DNA of 64,000 bases from Amycolatopsis mediterranei (GTDB lineage Bacteria; Actinomycetota; Actinomycetes; Mycobacteriales; Pseudonocardiaceae): positions 8,797,248 to 8,861,247 of the forward strand of contig NZ_CP100416.1 of the NCBI RefSeq assembly GCF_026017845.1. The letters run 5' to 3'. The position numbers and the translations under genes were made by a program. Below, in pieces: positions 1 through 7,754 of this stretch (positions are counted from its first letter, which is position 1; every line of letters starts with the position of its first letter). The notes beneath the pieces are model-generated. The model was given only the letters and a program-made list of their open reading frames with translations, did not search any database and was not told the DNA's origin.

Positions 1-228
1 GAGCGAGACCACGAAGTCCACTTCGCTCACTTCCTCGGCAAGCGCTTTCAACGACGATTCCTCACCGAGATCCACGAACGCGGCCCGGACGCCACGCTCC
101 GCCAGCGCCGCCGGATTGCGCCCGGCCCAGATCACCTCCGCCCCCGCCGCGTGCGCGTCCGACGCGATCCGCCGGGCGATCCCCGAGCCGCCGCCCACGA
201 TGACCAGCCGCTTTCCCTCGAACGACAT
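1..228 (-). CDS. SDR-family oxidoreductase, N-terminal fragment
   Basis: The first 76 codons of a short-chain dehydrogenase/reductase; the rest lies beyond the left edge. The N-terminus shows a Rossmann dinucleotide-binding turn (VIVGGGSGIARRIA), then the basic/acidic strand region (WAGRN) and a conserved acidic DLGEE segment, the usual layout of an NAD(P)-binding SDR. The ATG at 228 is preceded by AGGAG at 236-240 with seven-base spacing, which settles the start. It is divergent from a LysR regulator that probably controls it. The substrate cannot be told from this fragment. Confidence 0.75.
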   Translation of the reverse strand, partial: MSFEGKRLVIVGGGSGIARRIASDAHAAGAEVIWAGRNPAALAERGVRAAFVDLGEESSLKALAEEVSEVDFVVSL

Positions 229-305
229 CTCCGTGCTCCTTTCGTCTCGCACACGGCGTTCAGCGCCGGGCAGCCCCGGAACAATCCCGTCGCGATCCGA
301 AGGTT

Positions 306-324
306 TTCGATTGCTGCGATAGAA
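306..324. promoter_or_regulatory. Candidate LysR-type operator
   Basis: An imperfect dyad, TTCGAT-N7-ATAGAA (five of six arm positions match), lies in the 103-bp divergent spacer, just before the LysR start at 332. LysR proteins typically bind T-N11-A dyads between themselves and a divergent target. This site fits in position and geometry but is short. Binding is inference. Confidence 0.35.
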
Positions 325-331
325 TTCACGA

Positions 332-1246
332 ATGCCTACGCTGCGCGCGCTCGAGTGCCTGGTCGCGGTCCTGGACGCGGGCTCGATCACCGAGGCGGCC
401 GCGCGGCTGCACCTGTCGCAGCCCGCGCTGTCCCACCAGATCGGCGCGCTGGAACGTGAACTGGGAACACCGGTGCTGGAACGGCTGCCTCGCGGAGTCC
501 GCCCGACCGCCGCCGGGCGGGCGGTGCTCGCGGACGCGCGGGCGGCGCTGGCCGCCGCCGAGCGGGTGGTCCGGACCGGGCGCGCGGTGGCCGGCGGCGG
601 CGAAGGCACCCTGCGCGTCGCGTGCGCGGAGAGCATGACCGCCGGGCTGCTCGCCCCCGTCCTGCGCGCCTGGCACCGCCACCGGCCGGAAGTGCTGATC
701 ACGCTGACCGAGACCACGAGTGCGGACGCGCTGGCCGAAGCATTGGAAACGGGCGAAGCGGACATCGCGGTCGGGCCGCGGCCGAGCCGCTGGACCGGGT
801 CCGCCGAGGTGGTCGGGCGCGAGGAGATCGTCGTGGCGCTGACCGCGGACCACCCGCTCGCCGCCCGCACGGCCGTCCCGATGACCGCCCTCGCGGGCAT
901 TCCGGTGGTGCACTACCACCGGGACAATGGTCTTGGCAGCTGGCTCGACCAGGAGGCGGCGCGGAGCGGGACGGTGCTGGACGCGGTGATGCGGACGAGA
1001 CAGGCGGCGACGGCGGCCCAGCTCGCGGCGGCGGGGCTCGGGGTGGCACTCGTCCCGACCACCGCGCTGACACGGACCTTCCCGGGGGCGCTGCGGCGGC
1101 TGAAGCCTCCGCTGCACCGCGACGTCGTGACGTTCACCGCGACGCCGTCGGATTCGCTCGTCCGGCGGTTTTCCTCGGACGTGACGCACCGGGGGCTCAC
1201 CGTGCCCGGTGTCCTGTCGGACAAACTGTCCGCACCACCCGGTTAA
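332..1246 (+). CDS. LysR-family transcriptional regulator
   Basis: A 304-residue LysR-type regulator, the normal family length. Residues 1-60 form the winged HTH, including the typical recognition-helix stretch LSQPALSHQIGALERELG. A linker helix follows, and from about residue 88 the periplasmic-binding-protein-like effector domain (TLRVACAESM, then GEADIAVGPRP and GLGVALVP). It is divergent from the SDR gene at the left edge, the classic LysR arrangement, so it probably regulates that enzyme and itself. No effector can be deduced. The start is the first ATG; upstream in-frame extension would run into the divergent promoter. Confidence 0.88.
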   Translation: MPTLRALECLVAVLDAGSITEAAARLHLSQPALSHQIGALERELGTPVLERLPRGVRPTAAGRAVLADARAALAAAERVVRTGRAVAGGGEGTLRVACAESMTAGLLAPVLRAWHRHRPEVLITLTETTSADALAEALETGEADIAVGPRPSRWTGSAEVVGREEIVVALTADHPLAARTAVPMTALAGIPVVHYHRDNGLGSWLDQEAARSGTVLDAVMRTRQAATAAQLAAAGLGVALVPTTALTRTFPGALRRLKPPLHRDVVTFTATPSDSLVRRFSSDVTHRGLTVPGVLSDKLSAPPG

Positions 1247-1365
1247 GTCCTGGTGAATCTGACAGATTTCCTACGAAGGTTTTATGCCATCCAGACGAAC
1301 TTCTCCATCAGGAGTCGATTTGGCTGTGGCATTCGCCAAAGTTTGGTTCCATCGGATAGCTTGCT

Positions 1366-1387
1366 CCTACCGGTCAGTACCGGTGGG
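1366..1387 (+). other. Hairpin in leader of lytic transglycosylase gene
   Basis: CCTACCGGT-CAGT-ACCGGTGGG forms a nine-pair stem (one G-T) with a four-base loop, about 55 bases before the start at 1442. It could be a leader structure or a palindromic operator. Actinobacterial wall-hydrolase leaders often carry c-di-AMP riboswitches, but I could not match that consensus here. Function unknown. Confidence 0.35.
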
Positions 1388-1441
1388 TGAGGCCGATCGG
1401 GTGAGGCGATCAGCGTCAGATCGAGGGAAGCGGGGACGACC

Positions 1442-2620
1442 ATGCCCAAGCACCGGCCACGTCGCACGAGCGCGCGTTCGGTCCGCCGGACCGCCGCCGC
1501 GCTCGCGGGTGGGGCGCTCGTCGTGCTGCCGACGCTGACCACGGGCCTGCCGGCGCCGGTCGTGGTGGCCAAGACCGGCGACAGCCTCCCGGACCAGGCC
1601 GTCGCCGCCGCTCCGCCGCAGCAGCAGCCGAACATCGTCATGCCGCCGATCGCGGTCGACGGCAGCCTGCCCCAGCCGCCGCTGCCCGAACCGCTGGTCG
1701 TGCCCGGCGGGCGGGCCGGCTCCGCCGGCATCTCCGGGTCGCTCGGCATCCCGGCGAGCATGCTCAAGGCGTACCAGAACGCGGCGAACATCCTCGCCAA
1801 GGAACAGCCGAACTGCCACCTCGACTGGGCACTGATCGCCAGCATCGGCCGGATCGAGTCCAACCACGCCCGCGGCGGGTACGTCAACGCCAACGGCGAC
1901 ACGCTGGAGCCGATCCTCGGCCCGGTGCTCAACGGCGCGGGCGCGTTCGCCGCGATCCCGGACACCGACGGCGGCAAGTACGACGGCGACGCGGTGTGGG
2001 ACCGCGCGGTCGGCCCGACGCAGTTCATCCCGTCGACGTGGCGCGGTTACGCCTCCGACGGCAACGGCGACGGCGTGTCCAACCCGAACAACATCTACGA
2101 CGAGACGCTGGCCACCGCCCGCTACCTGTGCTCGGGCGGCCTCGACCTCTCCACCGACGCCGGCCAGCGGATTGCCGTGCGCCGCTACAACAACTCGCAG
2201 TCCTATGTGGACACCGTGCTCGCCTGGGCCACGGCCTACCGCGGCGGGGTGGCCCAGCTGCCCGACAGCCAGGTGCCGATCGGCGTGCCGAACGCCCCGG
2301 ACGCCGCCGCGGCCGGGTCCCCGGTCGGCGTCCCGGCCCCGCCCGCGCCGCCGGTCGACACCCCGCCGACGGAGACGCCGTCGAACACCCCGACGACGCC
2401 CAGCACGCCGGACCCGGCCACCTCGACGTCGCCCACGTCCCCGACCACGCCGACCACGCCGACGTCCTCGGACCCGGTCACCCCGCCCTCGACCGACCCG
2501 ACCACGCCGCCGCCGTCGACGACGAGCACCACCACCCCGCCGCCGTCGTCGACGGCGGCCGCCCCGGCCAACTCGACGGATGCCCCCACCGAAACCACCT
2601 CGACCAGCTCGGCCGGGTGA
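1442..2620 (+). CDS. Secreted lytic transglycosylase (MltB/SLT-like)
   Basis: A 392-residue exported peptidoglycan hydrolase that would cleave the MurNAc-GlcNAc bond to leave anhydro-muropeptides. A basic N-terminus and hydrophobic stretch at about residues 16-40 form a signal peptide or anchor. The catalytic domain spans about residues 95-275, with the likely catalytic Glu (about 139) in GRIESNH and the conserved GPTQFIPSTW and YNNSQSYVD motifs. The last hundred residues are Pro/Thr/Ser-rich, a typical wall-spanning linker. The stop overlaps the start of the next small gene (GTGA), suggesting translational coupling. Exact substrate preference is not visible. Confidence 0.88.
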   Translation: MPKHRPRRTSARSVRRTAAALAGGALVVLPTLTTGLPAPVVVAKTGDSLPDQAVAAAPPQQQPNIVMPPIAVDGSLPQPPLPEPLVVPGGRAGSAGISGSLGIPASMLKAYQNAANILAKEQPNCHLDWALIASIGRIESNHARGGYVNANGDTLEPILGPVLNGAGAFAAIPDTDGGKYDGDAVWDRAVGPTQFIPSTWRGYASDGNGDGVSNPNNIYDETLATARYLCSGGLDLSTDAGQRIAVRRYNNSQSYVDTVLAWATAYRGGVAQLPDSQVPIGVPNAPDAAAAGSPVGVPAPPAPPVDTPPTETPSNTPTTPSTPDPATSTSPTSPTTPTTPTSSDPVTPPSTDPTTPPPSTTSTTTPPPSSTAAAPANSTDAPTETTSTSSAG

Positions 2621-2883
2621 GGCCGGTGGAGCCGTTCCTGGTGCACATCCGCTGCGACACCGACGGCTACACCCATGCCGTCACCGAAGAGGAGTTCGCG
2701 GTGGGACGGCACGAGGGGCGGTTCCGGGCGGTGTGCGGGCACGTCGTGCTGGCGGCGCCGATGATCGAAGAACCCGGCCGGTTCGACCCGGTCTGCCGGG
2801 ACGTCCTGCGCGCGGCCTCGGCGGCTCCGGCGGAGGTCCCCCAGCAGGAGCGACGCCGGCTGCGGTGGCGCAGCCGGCGCTAG
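2617..2883 (+). CDS. Small conserved-looking protein coupled to lytic transglycosylase
   Basis: An 88-residue protein whose GTG overlaps the upstream stop; a second in-frame GTG at 2626 is an alternative start. Cys and His residues are spaced as IRCDTDGYTHAV, then VCGHVV and VCRD, so a metal site or disulfide is conceivable. The C-terminus is strongly basic (ERRRLRWRSRR). There is no signal peptide. I do not recognise the family. The overlap implies co-translation with the wall hydrolase. Its stop overlaps the convergent TetR gene's stop by four bases. Confidence 0.6.
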   Translation: MRPVEPFLVHIRCDTDGYTHAVTEEEFAVGRHEGRFRAVCGHVVLAAPMIEEPGRFDPVCRDVLRAASAAPAEVPQQERRRLRWRSRR

Positions 2884-3650
2884 TCCACCAGGGCCTGGAT
2901 GCCGTCGAGCATCCGGTTCAGGCCGAACTCGTACGCCGTGTCGCCCTGGGCCTTGGCGCTCTGGTCGAAGCCCCCGCCGAGCCAGATGCGGTTCATCGCC
3001 GGGTGCGCGTCGACGACGAAGTAGTTTTCCCAGAACGACGACCGCTGGTGCCACCACGCCTCGGTCGACTGGCCGGTGCTGCGCTCCAGCCGGGTGTTCT
3101 CCGCGCCGAGCGCGGCGTTCGCGTCGACGTACGTGCCGATCCCGTTGGCCGCCGCGACGGCCTGCCGCGGCGGCAGCCCGAGCGCGTCCATGATCGACAG
3201 CAGGTACTCCTGGCCCGCCAGCTGGCCGGGGCCCAGCGGGGGCCGGACGCGCGAGACCTCGCACAGCCACGGGTGGTCGCGGTAGACCTGCCGGGTCCGC
3301 TCGGCGTAGAGCGCCACCTGCTCGCGCCAGTCCCCGCGGCGCGGCTCGCCCGGCCCGGGCAGCCGCCGCCCGACGAGCACATCGTCGACCATCAGGTCCA
3401 CCAGCTCGGCCTTGCCGGGCACGTAGGTGTAAAGCGTCATCGTGCCGGCGCCGAGCTCCTTGGCGACGCGGTGCATCGACGCGGCGGCGAGCCCGTCGGC
3501 GTCCGCGACCGCGATCGCGGCTGCGACGATCCGCTCGATCGTCAGCGTCGGGCGGCGGCCCCTGGTCGGTTCGGCGCCACCACCGCGGGCGCGCCAGAGC
3601 AGCGCGAGCGTCCGATCGACGTCTTCGGCGCCACTGCGTTCGACGGTCAT
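2880..3650 (-). CDS. TetR-family regulator with TetR-type C-terminal domain
   Basis: A 256-residue TetR regulator, longer than the usual 190-220. The HTH lies at about residues 37-85 (TIERIVAAAIAVADADGL, then MHRVAKELGAGTMTLYTYV), and an all-helical ligand/dimer domain follows, resembling the classic TetR C-terminal domain of antibiotic-responsive repressors. ATG at 3650 is preceded by GAGGGGA with good spacing. It is divergent from the DUF1992 gene with a 62-bp spacer. No transporter or resistance gene adjoins it, so its target is not evident. Confidence 0.85.
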   Translation of the reverse strand: MTVERSGAEDVDRTLALLWRARGGGAEPTRGRRPTLTIERIVAAAIAVADADGLAAASMHRVAKELGAGTMTLYTYVPGKAELVDLMVDDVLVGRRLPGPGEPRRGDWREQVALYAERTRQVYRDHPWLCEVSRVRPPLGPGQLAGQEYLLSIMDALGLPPRQAVAAANGIGTYVDANAALGAENTRLERSTGQSTEAWWHQRSSFWENYFVVDAHPAMNRIWLGGGFDQSAKAQGDTAYEFGLNRMLDGIQALVD

Positions 3651-3712
3651 GCGGTCCCCTCGCTCGTCATCCGGACATTACCCTGGAGAGCGGACGGAGG
3701 GGGTGCGAGGAG

Positions 3713-4126
3713 ATGAGCAGGCGCAAACCACCGAAGGTGTCCTTCCGCTGGTGGGTCGACCGGCAGATCGCCGAAGCCCGCGAGCGCGGCGAGTTCGACG
3801 ACCTGCCCGGCACCGGCAAGCCGCTGCCCAAGCCCACCGGCAACGACGCCGTGACCGACTGGGTGCTCCGCGAAGTCCGGAAGGGCGGGCACGACACGAC
3901 GGTGTTGCTGCCGCCGTCACTCGCGCTCAAGCGCGAAGTCCAGGACCTGCCGGGCAAGCTCGCCGCCGAGCGCACCGAACGGCGGGTGCGGCAGCTCGTC
4001 GAGGACCTCAACGAGCGGATCCGGCAGGCCTACCTCAACCACCTCTCCGGCCCACCGCTCACCGTCGCGCTGGTGGACGTCGAAGAGGCGGTCGAGGACT
4101 GGCGCCGCTCACGAGCCGCGTCGTAG
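3713..4126 (+). CDS. DUF1992 (DnaJ-C28-like) domain protein
   Basis: A 137-residue protein that is almost entirely the DUF1992 domain, known from eukaryotic DNAJC28 and widespread small bacterial proteins. The signature is the N-terminal WVDRQIAEARERGEFDDLPG followed by GKPL and a helical remainder (REVQDLPGKLAAERTERRVRQL cut by turns). The family's function is unknown; there is no J domain here. It is convergent with, and overlaps by 18 bases, the YidC paralogue. Confidence 0.85.
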   Translation: MSRRKPPKVSFRWWVDRQIAEARERGEFDDLPGTGKPLPKPTGNDAVTDWVLREVRKGGHDTTVLLPPSLALKREVQDLPGKLAAERTERRVRQLVEDLNERIRQAYLNHLSGPPLTVALVDVEEAVEDWRRSRAAS

Positions 4127-4753
4127 CAACGCCCGTTCCGCCGCGCTCCACGCCGTCGTGGTGAGCAGGTAGATCCCGGCGGCCTGCGGCACGACGAGCG
4201 TCGCGAGCACGGTGCCGTAGGGCAGCAGCCGCAGCAACTTCCCGCCCGGAACGTCGGCCGCGGCGGGTTGCCGGCGCACCGAGAACCACGCGACGACGGC
4301 GAGCCCGGCCGCGATCACGAACACGAGCGGGCTGCCGGCCAGGCCGTGCGCGCCCAGCGGCGTCCCGAGCAGGGTCGCGCCGAGCAGCGAGTTGGGTTCG
4401 CCGCCGATCGTGGCCGTGGTGAACAGCCGGTACATGACCATGAAGAACGGCAGCTGCAGCAGCATCGGCAGGCAGCCGACGAACAGGGACGTCCCGGACT
4501 CCTGCTGCAGCTTCGTCATCTCCGCGGCCAGCCGCTCCCGGTCGCGGCCGTGCTTTTCCCGCAGGGCCGTGATCTCCGGCAGCAGGGCGGTTCGCGCTCG
4601 TTCGCCGCGGGCGGCCGACCGGGCGAGCGGGTGCAGCAGCAGCCGCACGCCGAGGGTGAACACGACGATCGCCAGCGCCGTCGAGAGGGGGCCGGTGAGC
4701 ACGTGGATCAGGTGGTACGCGCCTTCGACGGGCACGTCGAGAAAGCCGAACAT
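4109..4753 (-). CDS. YidC/Oxa1-family membrane insertase paralogue
   Basis: A 214-residue polytopic protein of the YidC/Oxa1/Alb3 family, which inserts membrane proteins into the cytoplasmic membrane. Visible features: a first transmembrane segment around ALAIVVFTLGVRLLLHPL with the conserved Arg in the groove, a cytoplasmic coiled hairpin (AALREKHGRDRERLAAEMTKL region), then CLPMLLQLPFFMVMYRLF and two to three further helices. It is shorter than housekeeping YidC. I chose ATG 4753 over GTG 4762 because GGAG sits eight bases before the ATG. It follows the DUF6412 gene at 78 bp, a pairing common in actinomycetes. It is probably not the sole YidC of the cell. Confidence 0.88.
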   Translation of the reverse strand: MFGFLDVPVEGAYHLIHVLTGPLSTALAIVVFTLGVRLLLHPLARSAARGERARTALLPEITALREKHGRDRERLAAEMTKLQQESGTSLFVGCLPMLLQLPFFMVMYRLFTTATIGGEPNSLLGATLLGTPLGAHGLAGSPLVFVIAAGLAVVAWFSVRRQPAAADVPGGKLLRLLPYGTVLATLVVPQAAGIYLLTTTAWSAAERALLRRGS

Positions 4754-4831
4754 GGGCAGCACTCCGCTTGAACAAGAAGGGCATGAGTGGAAGGGGTGGA
4801 GGTGAGCGGAATGGCTGCGCGGAAGTGGTTC

Positions 4832-5104
4832 CTACGCAGCCGTGCTGCGGGAACCGGGTGCTCGTGGGCGGCTTCGGCCCGGCCGGCTTGGGTCGCGGAG
4901 CCGGATCGACTCGGCGCGCCGGGCCCGGCGGCGCAACGCCGTGGCGCGGCTGCGCACCGGCGCCGACCACAGCGCGAGCTCGGCGCGGTGCGTGCTGCCG
5001 ACCAGCAGGACGGCCAGCAGGCTCGCGGCGGCGAGGGAGGCGAAGGCGACCAGCGCGAGAGGGCTGGTCAACGCGGGAAACGCCAGCTCCAGCAAGGTGT
5101 GCAC
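4832..5104 (-). CDS. DUF6412-like small membrane protein
   Basis: A 90-residue protein with two hydrophobic stretches in the first 37 residues (LELAFPAL and LVAFASLAAASLLAVLLVG) and a basic tail ending in a Pro/Arg-rich PSRPGRSRPRAPGSR segment. This matches my memory of the DUF6412 family, usually encoded just upstream of a short YidC. GTG at 5104 has a purine-rich AAGGGGGA in front. The role is unknown; context suggests an accessory of the neighbouring insertase. A 25-bp inverted repeat lies immediately upstream. Confidence 0.65.
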   Translation of the reverse strand: MHTLLELAFPALTSPLALVAFASLAAASLLAVLLVGSTHRAELALWSAPVRSRATALRRRARRAESIRLRDPSRPGRSRPRAPGSRSTAA

Positions 5105-5142
5105 GACGTCCCCCTTCCGTCCCCCTCCAGACTAGCGAAAAC

Positions 5143-5167
5143 GGTAACAGCCCGATGGGCTGTAACC
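5143..5167. promoter_or_regulatory. 25-bp inverted repeat, probable operator, over a leaderless promoter
   Basis: GGTAACAGCCC-GAT-GGGCTGTAACC is an 11-bp inverted repeat with one mismatch, in the 70-bp spacer between the divergent DUF6412 and metallophosphoesterase genes. Its right arm includes TAACCT (5162-5167), a plausible -10 hexamer seven bases before the ATG at 5175, so a bound repressor would block that leaderless promoter. The regulator is unknown. Confidence 0.55.
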
Positions 5168-5174
5168 TGGTTCG

Positions 5175-6296
5175 ATGAGAGGGCAACTCGTCGTCGTGCC
5201 GATCCTGGCCATGCTCCTGCTGTTCGGCGTCCCGTGGTGGACGCTCGTCCTGGCTCCGGAGTGGGGCCTCGCCGGCACGATCGCCGGCACCGCCGTGGTG
5301 GTGCTGGGCCTGGTCACGATGCCGTTCGCGATGTTCCGCGGCCATTCCCGGCACCAGAGCGACGCCGCCGCGCGCCTCGGCGACTCGCTGCTCGCGGTGA
5401 TCTGGGTGCTGTTCAGCTGGTCGATCCTGAGCCTGGTGCTGCGGGTCGCGCTGCTCGGCGTCGACGACCCGGCGCGGTCGCGGATCGTCGCGGGCGCGAC
5501 CGCGCTGATCGCCGCCGGGCTGCTCGTGCACGGCCACCGCGTCGCCATGCGCGTGCCGCCGGTGAAGGCGGTCGACGTCGCCATCCCGCGGCTCGGGCCC
5601 GGGCTCGACGGCCTGCGCGTCGCGGTGCTGACCGACACCCACTTCGGGCCGATCGACCGGACGAAGTGGTCGGAGGAGGTCGTCGCGGCGGTCAACGCGC
5701 TCGAGGCGGACGTCGTCTGCCACGCCGGCGACCTCGCCGACGGCGCGGTGGCCAAGCGCCGCAAGCAGGTCGACCCGCTCGGCGGCGTCCAGGCCGGGCT
5801 CGGGCGGTTCTACATCACCGGCAACCACGAGTACTTCGGCGAGGCACAGGCGTGGCTCGACCACATGGAAGGGCTCGGCTGGGAGACCCTGCACAACCGC
5901 GCGACCCTGCTCGAGCGCGACGGTGACCGGATCCTGTTCGCCGGCATCGACGACCCGACCGGCACGGCGTCCGGGCTGCCCGGCCACGGCCCCGACCTGG
6001 CCGCGGCGCTGGCCGACCGGCCCGCCGGCGTCCCGGTCGTGCTCCTGGCGCACCAGCCGAAGCAGGTCCGCGAGGCCCGCGAGGCCGGGGTCGACCTGCA
6101 GATCTCCGGCCACACGCACGGCGGGCAGATCTGGCCGTTCCACTACCTGGTGCGGTTCGACCAGCCGACGCTGTCCGGACTGACCCGGCACGGCGAGACG
6201 CAGCTGTACAACAGCCGCGGCACGGGGTTCTGGGGGCCACCGTTCCGGATCTTCGCGCCCAGCGAGATCACGCTCCTGACCTTGCGTTCCGCCTGA
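5175..6296 (+). CDS. Membrane-anchored calcineurin-like metallophosphoesterase
   Basis: A 373-residue protein with about four N-terminal transmembrane segments (residues 1-125) followed by a metallophosphoesterase domain. The metal-ligand motifs appear in order: DTHFG, GDLADG, GNHEY, the single His in LAHQP and GHTHGGQ, a complete dinuclear centre. The layout resembles the YkuE/YaeI-type membrane phosphoesterases, whose known members act on lipid-linked or phosphodiester substrates. The active domain should face the outside if the helix count is even. Probably leaderless (TAACCT before the ATG) and controlled by the inverted repeat upstream. Substrate unknown. Confidence 0.88.
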   Translation: MRGQLVVVPILAMLLLFGVPWWTLVLAPEWGLAGTIAGTAVVVLGLVTMPFAMFRGHSRHQSDAAARLGDSLLAVIWVLFSWSILSLVLRVALLGVDDPARSRIVAGATALIAAGLLVHGHRVAMRVPPVKAVDVAIPRLGPGLDGLRVAVLTDTHFGPIDRTKWSEEVVAAVNALEADVVCHAGDLADGAVAKRRKQVDPLGGVQAGLGRFYITGNHEYFGEAQAWLDHMEGLGWETLHNRATLLERDGDRILFAGIDDPTGTASGLPGHGPDLAAALADRPAGVPVVLLAHQPKQVREAREAGVDLQISGHTHGGQIWPFHYLVRFDQPTLSGLTRHGETQLYNSRGTGFWGPPFRIFAPSEITLLTLRSA

Positions 6297-6331
6297 CGTT
6301 CTCCCTTCCGCCGCCCTGAACGGGCACTACC

Positions 6332-6376
6332 GACAACTTTTTTTGTCTTGACAGATCGAAGCGTCGGAGTCAGGCT
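6332..6376 (+). promoter_or_regulatory. Promoter region of alpha/beta hydrolase gene
   Basis: A consensus TTGACA at 6348-6353 is followed, 17 bases later, by CAGGCT (6371-6376), a weak -10, and the ATG comes seven bases after that, so the mRNA is probably near-leaderless. A small dyad GACAA-N6-TTGTC (6332-6347) abuts the -35 and may be an operator. A run of seven T residues here is unusual for this GC-rich DNA. Confidence 0.5.
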
Positions 6377-6383
6377 GGTCCCC

Positions 6384-7178
6384 ATGACGACGACCACCTC
6401 TGCCGACGGCACCCAGATCGCCTACACCCGCGCCGGGTCCGGCCCCGCGCTCGTCCTCGTGGACGGCGCGATGTGCTACCGCGGCTCGTCCCCCAACGAC
6501 GCGCTGGCGAAGGAGCTGGCCACGCACTTCACGGTGTACACCTACGACCGCCGCGGCCGGGGCGAGAGCGGCGACACCGGGCCGTACACGGTCGAGCGCG
6601 AAGTCGAGGACGTCGCGGCGCTCATCAAGGAGGCGGGCGGCGAGGCGTTCCTGTTCGGCATTTCCTCCGGCGCGGCCCTGGCCCTCGAAGCGGTGAACCA
6701 GGGACTCCCGGTGACGAAGCTGGCGCTGTACGAGCCACCGTTCGTGGTGGACAGCTCCCGGCCCCGCGTCCCGGCCGACTACGCGACCCGGCTCGACCAG
6801 GCGCTGAAGGAGGGCAAGCGCGGCAAGGCGGTCAAGATGTTCATGACCGAAGGCGTCGGCCTGAGCGGCGCAACGGTGGCGATGATGCGGATCATGCCGT
6901 TCTGGGCCAAGTTGAAGAGGGTGGCCCACACGATCCCGTACGACACGGCGCTGGTGATCGAGCACCAGGCGGGCGAGCCCCTGCCGGCGGCCTGGCCGGA
7001 GGTGAAGGTCCCGGCACTGGCGATCGACGGAGGCCGCAGCCCGGACTGGATGCGCAACGGCGTGGCGTCGCTGGCGAAGGTCCTGCCGTCGGCGGAGTAC
7101 CGGACACTGCCGGACCAGACGCACATCGTGAAGGCACCGGCGCTGGCCCCGGTGCTGAAGGAGTTCTTCCTGAGCTAA
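6384..7178 (+). CDS. Alpha/beta-fold hydrolase
   Basis: A 264-residue single-domain alpha/beta hydrolase. The nucleophile elbow reads GISSG (Ser at about residue 95), the oxyanion region is VDGAMCYRG, and the catalytic His is in QTHIVKAP near the C-terminus; an acidic residue in AIDGG precedes it. There is no signal peptide, so it is cytosolic. I prefer ATG 6384 over upstream codons because the TTGACA promoter overlaps any longer start. It stands alone, 29 bp before the macro-domain gene on the same strand. Substrate not predictable. Confidence 0.85.
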   Translation: MTTTTSADGTQIAYTRAGSGPALVLVDGAMCYRGSSPNDALAKELATHFTVYTYDRRGRGESGDTGPYTVEREVEDVAALIKEAGGEAFLFGISSGAALALEAVNQGLPVTKLALYEPPFVVDSSRPRVPADYATRLDQALKEGKRGKAVKMFMTEGVGLSGATVAMMRIMPFWAKLKRVAHTIPYDTALVIEHQAGEPLPAAWPEVKVPALAIDGGRSPDWMRNGVASLAKVLPSAEYRTLPDQTHIVKAPALAPVLKEFFLS

Positions 7179-7207
7179 GGCGCCGATCGTCCGGCAGGAT
7201 CGGACCC

Positions 7208-7726
7208 ATGCGCATCCGGATCCTCGACGCCGACATCACCACGCTCGAGGTCGACGTGGTCGTCAACGCCGCCAACTCCTCGCTGCTCGGCGGCGGCGGG
7301 GTCGACGGCGCCATCCACCGCAAGGGCGGCCCCGAAATCCTGGCCGCGTGTCGCGAGCTGCGGGCGGGGCACTACGGCAAGGGCCTCAAGACCGGGCAGG
7401 CCGTTGCCACCACCGCCGGCAACCTGCCCGCGAAGTGGGTCGTGCACACCGTCGGCCCGGTGTGGTCGGCCACCGAAGACCGCTCCGGGCTCCTCGCCGA
7501 CTGCCACCGCAACGCCCTGCGGGTGGCCCGCGACCTCGGCGCCCGGGTCGTCGCGTTCCCCGCCATCTCCACCGGCATCTACCGCTGGCCCTTCGAGTCG
7601 GCGGCGGAGATCGCGCTCACCACCGTCGCCGCCGCCGAGCCGGGTCCCGTCGAAGAGGTCGTCTTCGCCCTGCGCGGCGAAGCGGCCATGAAGGCCTTTC
7701 GGGCTCGTCACAACTCCCTTGCCTGA
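7208..7726 (+). CDS. Macro-domain protein (ADP-ribosyl or O-acetyl-ADP-ribose hydrolase)
   Basis: A 172-residue stand-alone macro domain of the MacroD/YmdB type. Diagnostic segments are VDVVVNAANSSLLGGGGVDG (ADP-ribose pocket and catalytic Asn/Asp), GQAVATTAG, VVHTVGP and FPAISTGIYRWP. Family members remove ADP-ribose from acidic residues or deacetylate O-acetyl-ADP-ribose. ATG 7208 has AGGA eight bases upstream. It lies between a hydrolase and a HAD phosphatase on the same strand with short gaps, a possible three-gene unit. No ADP-ribosyltransferase is nearby. Confidence 0.92.
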   Translation: MRIRILDADITTLEVDVVVNAANSSLLGGGGVDGAIHRKGGPEILAACRELRAGHYGKGLKTGQAVATTAGNLPAKWVVHTVGPVWSATEDRSGLLADCHRNALRVARDLGARVVAFPAISTGIYRWPFESAAEIALTTVAAAEPGPVEEVVFALRGEAAMKAFRARHNSLA

Positions 7727-7754
7727 ACGATCACCGAGCGGGCAGGGTGCAGGC

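Noticed and set aside
1247..1441. Possible c-di-AMP (ydaO-type) riboswitch before the lytic transglycosylase
   Set aside because: Such genes often carry it, but I could not align the conserved core; only one simple hairpin is visible.
4059..6191. 710-codon minus-strand open frame across YidC and phosphoesterase
   Set aside because: Composition is shadow-like, and it covers genes with clear motifs in other frames.
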